Source of the DNA: Saprospirales bacterium
GTDB taxonomy: Bacteria > Bacteroidota > Bacteroidia > Chitinophagales > Saprospiraceae
Length of the DNA: 47,046 nucleotides
Assembly (NCBI GenBank): GCA_002698985.1
Contig: PAAY01000094.1
Location: 1-47,046, forward strand
Direction: 5' to 3'
Every line of letters begins with the position of its first letter. Positions within the stretch are counted from its first letter, which is position 1. Positions 18,310 through 24,606 of the stretch are shown in pieces. Made by a program: the position numbers and the translations under genes. Under the pieces are notes generated by a model. That model was given only the letters and a program-made list of their open reading frames with translations, was not told the origin of the DNA and did not search any database.

Positions 18310-18909
18310 ATGAAAAAGAAAGATGTTTTACTGGTCATCGGCATGCAGGTGGACATGCTTCCGGGAGGCGCATTGGAAGTGCCCGGAGGAGCGGAGCTGA
18401 TACCGATCATCAACGACCTCATGGGTGAATTCGAGGAAGTCATTGCCGCCAACTTTTGCCTGCCGCCAGGTCACCTCAGCTTTGCCGGCAATCACCCCTG
18501 GCGAAAACCGGGGCAGGTAGTTTCTGTCAACGGAGTGGATGTAGAGCTGGAAATCATGTACTGTGTTCAGGACAGCTTCGGGGCAGCCTTTCCACCGGGG
18601 TTCGCTGTTGACCGAATCAGCCACATCGTGGAGATGGCCGCCGAGGAGGATGCAATTCCGCACAGCGCCTTCTTTGACACCGGAAATCCCCGCTCCACAG
18701 GGCTGAAGGAATACCTTTCAAGTATGCCTGTCAAAAAGCTTTACCTCTGCGGAATGCCGTTCGACCCCATTGTGGTCAACACCGCCATCGATGCGAAAAA
18801 GCTGGGTTACGAAGTGGAAGTGCTGAAAAGTGCCTGCCGCATGCGCCAGCCGCAGCGGCTCAACGAGATGCTCAACATGCTGGAAGCCAATGGCATCGCA
18901 GTGAACTGA
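18310..18909 (+). CDS. Nicotinamidase/isochorismatase-fold protein lacking all catalytic residues (pseudoenzyme)
   Basis: 199 residues that follow the nicotinamidase PncA layout: LLVIGMQVDMLPGGALEVPGG, GHLSFAGNHPW, YCVQDSFGAAFPPGF, HSAFFDTG and LCGMPFDPIVVNTAIDAKKLGY. The catalytic triad is lost: the Asp of 'DMQNDF' is G11, the Lys of 'vrKG' aligns with M109, and the nucleophilic Cys of 'GlAtDyCV' is I154. Metal ligands are changed too (Asp to N48, His to C50, His to Y84; H55 kept). The frame is intact and without stops, so it is a maintained protein, not an obvious pseudogene. A non-catalytic or ligand-binding role is inferred. Confidence 0.8.
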   Translation: MKKKDVLLVIGMQVDMLPGGALEVPGGAELIPIINDLMGEFEEVIAANFCLPPGHLSFAGNHPWRKPGQVVSVNGVDVELEIMYCVQDSFGAAFPPGFAVDRISHIVEMAAEEDAIPHSAFFDTGNPRSTGLKEYLSSMPVKKLYLCGMPFDPIVVNTAIDAKKLGYEVEVLKSACRMRQPQRLNEMLNMLEANGIAVN

Positions 18910-19181
18910 ATTGCAGAACTGCGTCCCCCGATAGCCATCGGGGCAAAAAACCATTTTCAAATGGAGTTGCCTGCAAGAGTCGTTGGTTTGGAGAGTTTGA
19001 TTTTATTCTAAAATTATGGATTACAGAAGTTTATGAGCGATCGAGCGCAACCTCTCTAAACTTCTCTAAACCTCTCAAAACCCCTCTAAACGAATGAGGG
19101 CACTTTTTACAGTGCACTCAGAACTGCCAACAGCAGACGAATTATTCCAACAAGTCATTTACAAAAACCTGTTTCAAACGC
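18910..19181. other. Non-coding stretch with palindrome and dispersed repeat
   Basis: No gene is seen. It contains the palindrome CCCCGATAGCCATCGGGG (18926-18943) just after the pseudo-nicotinamidase stop, then AT-rich sequence, the third dispersed repeat copy (19051-19126) and the promoter of the next gene. Confidence 0.5.
19051..19126 (+). repeat. Dispersed intergenic repeat, copy 3 (10-bp tract plus core)
   Basis: Four 10-base units (CCTCTCTAAA, CTTCTCTAAA, CCTCTCAAAA, CCCCTCTAAA) at 19051-19090 precede the core GCACTTTTTACAGTGCACTC from 19100, ending CAGAACTG at 19126. The core starts 82 bases before a TATCTTTG -7 box, almost the same distance as in copy 1. Confidence 0.7.
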
Positions 19182-19189
19182 TATCTTTG
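19182..19189 (+). promoter_or_regulatory. -7 element TATCTTTG upstream of the choice-of-anchor-B gene
   Basis: TATCTTTG matches TAnnTTTG, 79 bases before the ATG at 19269. No TTG at the usual -33 spacing is visible. Confidence 0.5.
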
Positions 19190-19268
19190 CAGCTCCTGTA
19201 TAACCTTCTGTGAACCATATCCGACAATGAAAGACGAAGCCCCATTTTACCTTTAAACTGAAAGGGAC

Positions 19269-21191
19269 ATGAGGTTTTTTCTTTCTCTCGGGTTATTCTT
19301 GATGGTTCTTGCCGCTCCTCAGGCACAGAATTACAACATCACATTCAGGTCCAAACTGATTTTCCCCGGCCAGACCCTGGCCAATGTCTGGGGCTATGCC
19401 GCCAATGGCAAAGAGTACGCTCTGGTGGGAGCTTCCAAAGGTTTGGCCATCGTTGATGTCACCAATCCGGATTCACCGGTATTGCTCACGCAATTGGAAG
19501 ATACCATCAACTCCCTCTGGCGAGAAGTGAAAACCTTCGGCAATTACGCCTACGTCACGTCAGAAGGCACCACGCCCAATGGCTACGGCGGCATAGGCAT
19601 CGCCAACCTCAGCAATTTGCCCAACACCCCCGTACCCTTTCACAAATACCACGGCGACGGGGCCATCCATAACCAGCTCAAAAGGGCCCATGCCCTCCAC
19701 ATTGACACCCTAAAAGGATACGCTTACATCTACGGCACCACGGGCCTCGCCAATGGCGGTGCGGTGGTTCTGGACCTGAACTCCGACCCCTACAACCCCA
19801 CTTATGCCGGGCAGTACAATGTCAAATACATCCACGACGGCTACGCCCACAACGACACCCTTTATGCCGGCCACATCTACGCCGGCGAGTTTGCCATCAT
19901 CGACTTCAGCAACAAATCCTCCCCGGTCACCATTTCTTCGCAAACGACGCCCTATGCCTTCACCCACAACTCCTGGCTGTCGACAAATGGAAACTACCTT
20001 TTTACCACCGACGAGAAGAGCAACGGAACCCTGGCAGTTTACGACATTGACAACCCCACCAACATCGTCCTGAAGGACCAGATACACACCACACCCGGCA
20101 GTGGCTCCATCGTCCACAATGTGCACATCAAAGACCAATACGCCGTCACCTCCTGGTACAAAGACGGCGTCACCATTACCGATGTAAGCCGTCCGGAAAA
20201 CCTCATCCAGGTGGGCCGGTACGACACCTGGCCCAACGGCTCCGGCAACGGCTTTTTCGGGGCCTGGGGCGTTTACCCCTACCTTCCTTCGGGTAACCTG
20301 CTGGTCAGCAACATCGATGAAAACACCGGCAGCGGACCGGACACCGGAGCCCTCTACATTCTGACGCCTACCTACACCCAGGCCTGCTTCCTGGAAGGCA
20401 CGGTCAACGACTTCACCACCCACCTGCCGCTGGAAGGCGTGAGCGTCGAGATCCAAAGCTCCGACCCGCTGAATTCGGATGTAACCAACTCCGCCGGTCA
20501 ATACAGAACAGGCCAGCCCAGCGCCGGTACTTTCGACGTGGTATTCTCCAAAGACGGTTACGTCCCGCAAACCATCCAGGCCACTTTCAGCCCCGGCACC
20601 GTCACTTCGCTGAACGTGAACCTGCAGCAGGTAGGCCTCCCGGTGGAATTGGTGCAATTCACGGCTGAGGCGCTGGCAGATTACAACTTGATTCAATGGG
20701 AAACAGCGTCGGAATCCAATACCCACGAACACATCCTGGAATTCCGGCCCCATGAGGCAGCCGAATGGACGCCGCTGGCAAACATTCCGGCAGCTGGCAA
20801 CAGCCATGAAAGCAGGAGGTATTCTGAAGAGCACCACTCCCCTCCTCCATTGTGCTATTACCGTTTGAAGTCCGTTGACCTCGACGGCAGCATTCAGCTC
20901 AGCAAAGTCATCGTCGTCAACCGCCTCGACGGCAAAGAACTCAGCCTGTTGGAACTGCACAGCAGCTCCGGCAAACAACTTGTCGCCAGGCTTTTCTCCC
21001 CGCATACAACAGTTGCCAGAATCCGGATCATAGCCGCCAACGGCACTACCGTCCACGACCGGGAGTACCAGCTTGCCAAAGGCGAAACGGAGCTTTCACT
21101 GCCACTGGCAGCGGCAGGCCGGGCTATGTACTTTTTTCAAATCATTTCAGGGGAAAAATCCCTCACTAAACCCTTCATTCTCAAGCCATAG
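19269..21191 (+). CDS. Secreted choice-of-anchor B family protein (LVIVD repeats, T9SS-type C-terminus)
   Basis: 640 residues. A signal peptide (MRFFLSLGLFLMVLAAPQAQ) precedes a beta-propeller-like region (~25-370) of LVIVD-type repeats (GLAIVDVTNPDSPVLL, GVTITDVSRPENLIQVGRYD) with the choice-of-anchor B pattern (RAHALHIDTLKGYAYIYG, VHNVHIKDQYAVTSWY). A carboxypeptidase-regulatory-like/CNA-B module follows (~375-455, LEGTVNDFTTHLPLEGVSV). Then comes a fibronectin-like region (LPVELVQFTAEAL..NLIQWETASE) seen before T9SS type A tails, ending in RAMYFFQIISGEKSLTKPFILKP. The C-terminal ~80 residues are consistent with a type A sorting domain though not a perfect match. Probably cell-surface or secreted; ligand unknown. 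Confidence 0.85.
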   Translation: MRFFLSLGLFLMVLAAPQAQNYNITFRSKLIFPGQTLANVWGYAANGKEYALVGASKGLAIVDVTNPDSPVLLTQLEDTINSLWREVKTFGNYAYVTSEGTTPNGYGGIGIANLSNLPNTPVPFHKYHGDGAIHNQLKRAHALHIDTLKGYAYIYGTTGLANGGAVVLDLNSDPYNPTYAGQYNVKYIHDGYAHNDTLYAGHIYAGEFAIIDFSNKSSPVTISSQTTPYAFTHNSWLSTNGNYLFTTDEKSNGTLAVYDIDNPTNIVLKDQIHTTPGSGSIVHNVHIKDQYAVTSWYKDGVTITDVSRPENLIQVGRYDTWPNGSGNGFFGAWGVYPYLPSGNLLVSNIDENTGSGPDTGALYILTPTYTQACFLEGTVNDFTTHLPLEGVSVEIQSSDPLNSDVTNSAGQYRTGQPSAGTFDVVFSKDGYVPQTIQATFSPGTVTSLNVNLQQVGLPVELVQFTAEALADYNLIQWETASESNTHEHILEFRPHEAAEWTPLANIPAAGNSHESRRYSEEHHSPPPLCYYRLKSVDLDGSIQLSKVIVVNRLDGKELSLLELHSSSGKQLVARLFSPHTTVARIRIIAANGTTVHDREYQLAKGETELSLPLAAAGRAMYFFQIISGEKSLTKPFILKP

Positions 21192-21234
21192 CAAGCTGTG
21201 GAAAACTTTTTTGAAAATTAGTCGCAAAAAAATT

Positions 21235-21266
21235 TTGGGCATTTGATCGGAGGCCTTTTATATTTG
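21235..21266 (+). promoter_or_regulatory. Promoter (TTG-21 bp-TATATTTG) for tRNA-Gly
   Basis: TTG 21235-21237 and TATATTTG 21259-21266 lie just upstream of tRNA-Gly; the transcript would start ~25 bases before the mature 5' end. Confidence 0.6.
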
Positions 21267-21297
21267 CCCCCGCTTAAACGAAAGCCCACGAAAACAT

Positions 21298-21373
<76 letters not shown>

Positions 21374-21399
21374 AGCCTTCCTCAGAGAAGGCTTTTTTT
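21374..21399 (+). terminator. Rho-independent terminator after tRNA-Gly
   Basis: Stem AGCCTTC (21374-21380)/GAAGGCT (21387-21393), loop CTCAGA, followed by a run of T to 21399. It ends the tRNA-Gly transcript before tRNA-Leu, so tRNA-Leu needs its own promoter or read-through. Confidence 0.85.
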
Positions 21400-21414
21400 A
21401 TTTAACTTGCCCCC

Positions 21415-21436
21415 TTCCGGAAGCCACTTTCCGGAA
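21415..21436. repeat. Hairpin of two TTCCGGAA palindromes upstream of tRNA-Leu copy 1
   Basis: TTCCGGAA occurs at 21415-21422 and 21429-21436, separated by GCCACT; the copies can pair with each other. It is absent upstream of tRNA-Leu copy 2, so it lies just outside the duplicated segment. Confidence 0.6.
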
Positions 21437-21446
21437 TTTGACAACT

Positions 21447-21531
21447 GCCCGGGTGGTGGAATGGTAGACACGCTGGACTTAAAATCCAGTGGCCAGTAAT
21501 GGCCGTGCGGGTTCAAGTCCCGCTCCGGGTA
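21447..21531 (+). tRNA. tRNA-Leu (anticodon TAA), copy 1, one base shorter in the D loop
   Basis: An 85-nt type II tRNA: acceptor GCCCGGG/TCCGGGT, anticodon stem CTGGA/TCCAG with loop CTTAAAA (TAA), long variable arm TGGCCAGTAATGGCCG, T arm GCGGGTTCAAGTCCCGC. The D loop reads GGAATGGTAGAC where copy 2 has GGAATTGGTAGAC, so one T of the variable alpha region is missing. Length there can vary, so it may still be functional. CCA is not fully encoded (ACCT). Confidence 0.9.
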
Positions 21532-21615
21532 CCTTTTTTCTTTTTTCCATCCTGAATTTTTCTTCGCAAAAAATTTTTGAACGGCACCGAGAGGAACGCA
21601 CCGCTGAGGGTGCGC

Positions 21616-21683
21616 TTACTCCACGTCTTCCAACACCTTGCCCGCTACCACCTCGCCGATGGCCAGGCTGGAGGTTGCCGCAG
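21616..21683 (-). pseudogene. Relic of the lhgO 3' end
   Basis: Minus-strand reading gives the last ~22 residues of L-2-hydroxyglutarate oxidase, ..TSSLAIGEVVAGKVLEDVE, then TAA, against ..GKVLEEVA and TGA in the intact gene. There is no remaining upstream coding sequence. A CGCACC/GGTGCG hairpin (21597-21614) follows the relic stop. The differing but sensible C-terminus suggests an allele from a related genome. Confidence 0.8.
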
Positions 21684-21813
21684 TACTGTTCCCATCAACT
21701 TACACTCTTTAAGCATCCTAATATTTTAGCACTAAGGTTCCACCTGGTGAGACAACAGAGGCATGTTAGATAGATAGGCATGACAGCACATAAGTAATGT
21801 TTTACAAAAAAAA

Positions 21814-22476
21814 TTAGGTGTTAACAGACATATTGATAAAACCATTTAAATCCTCTTTTAATCTTTCTCGTCTTATTGATTTAAGATATTCGAAGCTCTT
21901 CAAATGACATTTTTTAAACTTTCTCCCAGATTGACAAGGACAACAATCATTTCTTCCAGGAATCTGGTTTTTCAAAATCAGTTTCAAAAAACGAATAATA
22001 ATTACAGGATTAGTTAAATTCAACTTTTTCGAATAAAAATATCGCACTCCTTCGAAGCCATGAGGGTATTCCCCATTGGCATACTCCCCCATCTTCTCAA
22101 AAAAAAGCTGATTCGCAAAAAAAGTGTAAACTTTATCAACAATAAAATCACATAAACTTATCCCTTTACTGGCAAGCCGCAATAGTTCATGTTCGATATC
22201 AAGACAACAAAGTCCGTCTTCAGAAATGTGACGATCATTATCTCTCAAGATCTTCCCATTCAGCTCGAAAACTTTGGGGATTGCATAAGGAAATTTTTTG
22301 GGGATTACTATTTTTATATCAAAAGTATCCCAGTAATTTCCTTCATCATCACAAATATCCAATTCTCCGATTAGTTTCTCAAGCCGTCCAGACTTTGAAA
22401 AGACAGCCCTCAATTTTGGAAACCTCTCTTCAATAATAGATAGCTCTTCGCTCAAGTTTCTTATATTCGTCTTCAT
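21814..22476 (-). CDS. E2 (UBC-like) domain protein with C-terminal SEC-C zinc motif, Pycsar accessory candidate
   Basis: 220 residues. The N-terminal part (about 1-130) follows the prokaryotic E2-like pattern: a beta-strand region (GELDICDDEGNYWDTFDIKIVIP), KKFPYAIPKVFELNGKI, then RHISEDGLCCLDI with conserved H83 and C90/C91 where E2 enzymes carry the active-site Cys. A helical region (95-125) follows. The C-terminus has a SEC-C motif, GRNDCCPCQSGRKFKKCH (C179, C181, C190, H191), a zinc-binding module also found in SecA. The start ATG overlaps the cyclase stop (ATGA), so it is translationally coupled. No E1 or JAB gene is present, as in E2-only CBASS operons. By analogy it may conjugate or prime the cyclase; this is inference. 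The E2 call rests on motif pattern, the SEC-C call is firm. Confidence 0.78.
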   Translation of the reverse strand: MKTNIRNLSEELSIIEERFPKLRAVFSKSGRLEKLIGELDICDDEGNYWDTFDIKIVIPKKFPYAIPKVFELNGKILRDNDRHISEDGLCCLDIEHELLRLASKGISLCDFIVDKVYTFFANQLFFEKMGEYANGEYPHGFEGVRYFYSKKLNLTNPVIIIRFLKLILKNQIPGRNDCCPCQSGRKFKKCHLKSFEYLKSIRRERLKEDLNGFINMSVNT

Positions 22477-23480
22477 TTATTTGCAAAATATGGGATGTTT
22501 CGACGTGCGATAGACCTAATATTTTCTGGATTTTGAATGGCGGCCTTTGATTTTAATACAATATTACCATATTGGTCAGTAGCGATAAACGGCTGAATCT
22601 TCAAGTATTGAAGCCAATTAAAATCATATTGGGTATAGCGGTAATTTTCATCTGGGATTTCAAAAATATACCGAGGCACACTCTTGTCCCTATTGCATGC
22701 CGGACTAAAAAACTTAGGATGGCTAAATTTCTTAATATTTTCACCAACGACAACACCATTACTTTCAGCATAATTCTGCATCTTACTTGCAAGACTTGTG
22801 TGTAAGCTACATGTTGTCACTTCGCTTATTTCACCAACACCAGAACAGAACCAAAGCACTTCATCATCATCGCCAAAATCAATCCCTATTCGAGTGTATA
22901 TAGTCTCAACTCCTTGTTCATTAAATATCTTTCTTAAATCATTCTTTACAAAGTATGTAAACACACATGCATTTTGCAATGCCCTCTCGACTGCCAACTT
23001 CTTTTCCGTCTTTTTACCACCGAAGTAAACAAATAATCCATCGCCTTGCAGTCTGTGAACGTATCCGCCAAAAACTAAGCTTGTGTGAATTGCGACCTCT
23101 TGAATAATCTGAGTAATTTCCTGAACTACCCCCGGATGATATTTCTTAAAAAGGTTCGTTGAACCTTTAATATCAATAAACATAGATACTATGTAATGTT
23201 GTTCAACATTTCTTGAACTTTTTAAGTTTGCAAAATCGGGATGTTGACCAAGCCTTTGGTTCAAGTCAACAGAAACACCTAACGTTGATGCAAATTCTTG
23301 AAGAGAAGGAAGAAGCTGAACTTCTTTCTTTTCTCTTTTCTCTTGACTAAAAGTACCACTAGTTGGCAATCCACTTATTCCATGGCCACTTTCCAGGAAT
23401 TTTCTTGCCCTTCGTCCATGTTTGTTACCTTCGTCGAGTACCTTGTTAAGGTTTTTAATGTAGTCTTTGAAAATTTCCAT
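22473..23480 (-). CDS. pycC: Class III nucleotidyl cyclase, PycC-type (Pycsar cyclase)
   Basis: 335 residues from ATG 23480; a longer frame from 23528 overlaps the effector gene and is less likely. The cyclase domain spans ~95-255: YIVSMFIDIKGSTNLFKKY with metal-binding D103, HRLQGDGLFVYFGG with D147, and YTRIGIDFGDD. The N-terminal ~90 residues are a soluble extension, and ~80 residues follow the cyclase domain, including FNWLQYLKIQPFIATDQYGN and ending NIPYFANK. In Pycsar, PycC makes cCMP or cUMP on phage infection. The neighbouring DUF5706 effector is what points to PycC instead of an ordinary adenylate cyclase. cCMP versus cUMP cannot be told by eye. Four bases separate it from the effector stop. 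Confidence 0.85.
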   Translation of the reverse strand: MEIFKDYIKNLNKVLDEGNKHGRRARKFLESGHGISGLPTSGTFSQEKREKKEVQLLPSLQEFASTLGVSVDLNQRLGQHPDFANLKSSRNVEQHYIVSMFIDIKGSTNLFKKYHPGVVQEITQIIQEVAIHTSLVFGGYVHRLQGDGLFVYFGGKKTEKKLAVERALQNACVFTYFVKNDLRKIFNEQGVETIYTRIGIDFGDDDEVLWFCSGVGEISEVTTCSLHTSLASKMQNYAESNGVVVGENIKKFSHPKFFSPACNRDKSVPRYIFEIPDENYRYTQYDFNWLQYLKIQPFIATDQYGNIVLKSKAAIQNPENIRSIARRNIPYFANK

Positions 23481-23484
23481 TGGA

Positions 23485-24030
23485 TTAAAGTTTAAAGTTA
23501 AAGATAAGGATGAAAATGAAAATAGCAATCAGAAACAAATGAAAGGTCATTAGTCTTGTTGTCCATCGAAGCATCTTAAATTTTTTCGCTAGACCGATTG
23601 AGAGTTGATGAACTTGTGTCCTCAAGTCACTTAATTCCTCCTCGTCTGATAATAGTTCAGACTTTTGAGAGAATTCATCTTTACTGATTTCAGAGATGGA
23701 TAAAAAATAATGCAATGAAGGAGTATCCCTTGAAAAAAAAGGTTTGGTAGCACTAATAGTGAATAACATAGAAATCAGACCAACAATAATTATGACTATA
23801 TAGAAAATATTAACAAACAAATTACAATCAATTTTTTCTAGAAAAAAAGAGTACGAAGCCACCAACACCCCGACGATGAAGGTATTATACGTTAGAAAAA
23901 CAGTTGCCTTGTTATTTACACTGTCATAATAGTGGTCAAAGCGCGTCATGCAAAACCGAAGTCGTTCTTTCTCCATAACAAACACATTTTGTTTATTCAC
24001 ATAGACATAAGAGCTCTTCTGCCCCCCCAT
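23485..24030 (-). CDS. pycTM: Pycsar membrane effector, PycTM-like (DUF5706)
   Basis: 181 residues. Amphipathic N-terminal helix LRFCMTRFDHYYDSVNNKA, then membrane helices at ~43-64 and ~71-93, a soluble charged segment (~97-155, EISKDEFSQKSELLSDEEEL) and a third membrane helix at ~162-179. The order D.....K followed by two helices, a linker and a terminal helix matches DUF5706, the PycTM family, whose activation by cyclic pyrimidine nucleotides disrupts the inner membrane and aborts infection (known for the family). A shorter start at M19 (23976) is possible; the longer one leaves 10 bases to the preceding gene. Third gene from the right of a four-gene operon would be the cyclase. Confidence 0.85.
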   Translation of the reverse strand: MGGQKSSYVYVNKQNVFVMEKERLRFCMTRFDHYYDSVNNKATVFLTYNTFIVGVLVASYSFFLEKIDCNLFVNIFYIVIIIVGLISMLFTISATKPFFSRDTPSLHYFLSISEISKDEFSQKSELLSDEEELSDLRTQVHQLSIGLAKKFKMLRWTTRLMTFHLFLIAIFIFILIFNFKL

Positions 24031-24040
24031 TTCCGTTTCA

Positions 24041-24268
24041 TTATCCTTTCGGCGGAAAGGGATCCTTGCCGTAAGAGTTCTTCTCCCTGATTTGCCCGTT
24101 CCTTCGATGGATTACCAATTCGCTGCCTTGATTCTTTGCAATACCACGCGCAGCCTTAATTGCATCCGCCTGGGTAGTAAGGATCTTGGTGTACTTGCTG
24201 TTTCCAGCGCCTTTGATGGCCCAACCCTCTGGGTGGGGCACAACGTGTTGGTGTTTTTTTGATGCCAT
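24041..24268 (-). CDS. DUF2188 domain protein
   Basis: 75 residues covering nearly a complete DUF2188: QHVVPHPEGWAIKGAGNSKY, TQADAIKAARGIAKNQGSEL, VIHRRNGQIREKNSYGKDPF and PPKG. The family is small, without known activity, widespread and often near accessory genes. It is the first gene of the leftward cassette: 10 bases before the effector gene, so probably the same mRNA. Whether it belongs to the defence function or is a passenger is not decidable from sequence. Confidence 0.85.
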   Translation of the reverse strand: MASKKHQHVVPHPEGWAIKGAGNSKYTKILTTQADAIKAARGIAKNQGSELVIHRRNGQIREKNSYGKDPFPPKG

Positions 24269-24306
24269 GTCAAAAAAAATTGGTTATAAAAAATTGATAA
24301 TGAATT

Positions 24307-24420
24307 GGATAAGGCCGGAATCAGCAGATAGGTAAGATTAAAGCTTGTCAGTGTGAACAGCTTCTATATCTTTGCGTTGTTATAACCGACGAGGTATCCG
24401 CTAATTCCGATACCTTATCC
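24307..24420. repeat. Imperfect inverted repeat flanking the candidate RNA promoter
   Basis: Left arm 24307-24330 (GGATAAGGCCGGAATCAGC..GATA) aligns with the reverse complement of 24396-24420 (GGATAAGGTATCGGAATTAGC..GATA), with a two-base gap and two substitutions. Both divergent transcripts therefore carry the sense motif TATC.GCT.ATTCCG..CCTTATCC in their 5' regions. Confidence 0.65.
24345..24374 (+). promoter_or_regulatory. Promoter (TTG-19 bp-TATCTTTG) for candidate small RNA
   Basis: TTG 24345-24347 and TATCTTTG 24367-24374 with exactly 19 bases between them, the consensus Bacteroidota arrangement, oriented rightward, away from the DUF2188-Pycsar operon. Confidence 0.7.
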
Positions 24421-24460
24421 AAAATCTTCATAGGCTGTCCTCGCAAGACAGCCTTTTTTT
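24380..24460 (+). ncRNA. Candidate ~80-nt small RNA in the Pycsar island
   Basis: A consensus promoter is followed by ~80 bases without a credible reading frame, then a strong intrinsic terminator. The predicted RNA has a 5' hairpin (GAGGTATC 24391-24398 pairing with GATACCTT 24409-24416, 10-nt loop) and the terminator hairpin. CGAGG (24390-24394) could also pair with CCTCG (24439-24443) in the terminator stem-loop, giving an alternative or pseudoknot fold. No gene follows on this strand before tRNA-Leu copy 2. Function unknown. Confidence 0.6.
24432..24460 (+). terminator. Rho-independent terminator of the candidate small RNA
   Basis: Stem AGGCTGTC (24432-24439)/GACAGCCT (24447-24454), loop CTCGCAA, and a T run to 24460. 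Confidence 0.85.
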
Positions 24461-24590
24461 GTGGTTTTATGGGTCAAACAGTTTCATGATGCACAAAATT
24501 AACACATAAAGTATCAATAATACCACAAAATGTTTTCAACACTCTGTGGATAAGTTTTATTAGACCATTAATTTCAAACATTTTGAAAAA

Positions 24591-24606
24591 TAATGTTTAA
24601 ACATTA
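24591..24606. repeat. 16-bp perfect palindrome TAATGTTTAAACATTA
   Basis: A perfect palindrome 33 bases downstream of the J-domain gene's stop; the TTTAAA centre leaves little hairpin loop, so a dimeric protein site is as plausible as a transcript end. Confidence 0.6.

Larger units (their letters stand above)
21444..21683. repeat. Direct repeat DR1 (tRNA-Leu copy 1 plus lhgO tail relic)
   Basis: Begins ACTGCCCGGG, ends GGTTGCCGCAG, and aligns along its full length to 25191-25430. The tRNA body and the last ~65 bases are nearly identical. The middle (~21585-21635 versus ~25330-25380) is diverged by substitutions and small indels, although both copies keep a hairpin there. Confidence 0.9.

Noticed and set aside
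18310-18909. Annotating the gene simply as nicotinamidase (pncA)
   Set aside because: The Asp, Lys and Cys of the catalytic triad are all absent, so the reaction should not be assigned.
19710-21056. A 448-codon open frame antisense to the choice-of-anchor-B gene
   Set aside because: Same reasoning: the sense strand encodes a signal peptide and propeller repeats; the antisense product is low-complexity and unlike any family.
21814-22476. Assigning the E2-SEC-C protein as a SecA-related or preprotein-translocation factor because of SEC-C
   Set aside because: SEC-C is a general zinc module found on many proteins; there is no SecA motor, and the N-terminal pattern and operon fit an E2-like accessory better.
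22473-23480. Reading the cyclase as a CBASS CD-NTase or as an ordinary adenylate cyclase
   Set aside because: It has the class III motifs FIDIKGS and QGDG, not the polymerase-beta GS..DxD motif of CD-NTases, and the adjacent DUF5706 effector is the Pycsar partner instead of a cAMP-signalling gene.
24545-24553. A perfect DnaA-box-like TGTGGATAA in AT-rich DNA, suggesting a replication origin for the island
   Set aside because: Only one box is present, with no initiator gene or iterons; a single 9-mer match is expected by chance in a window this size.
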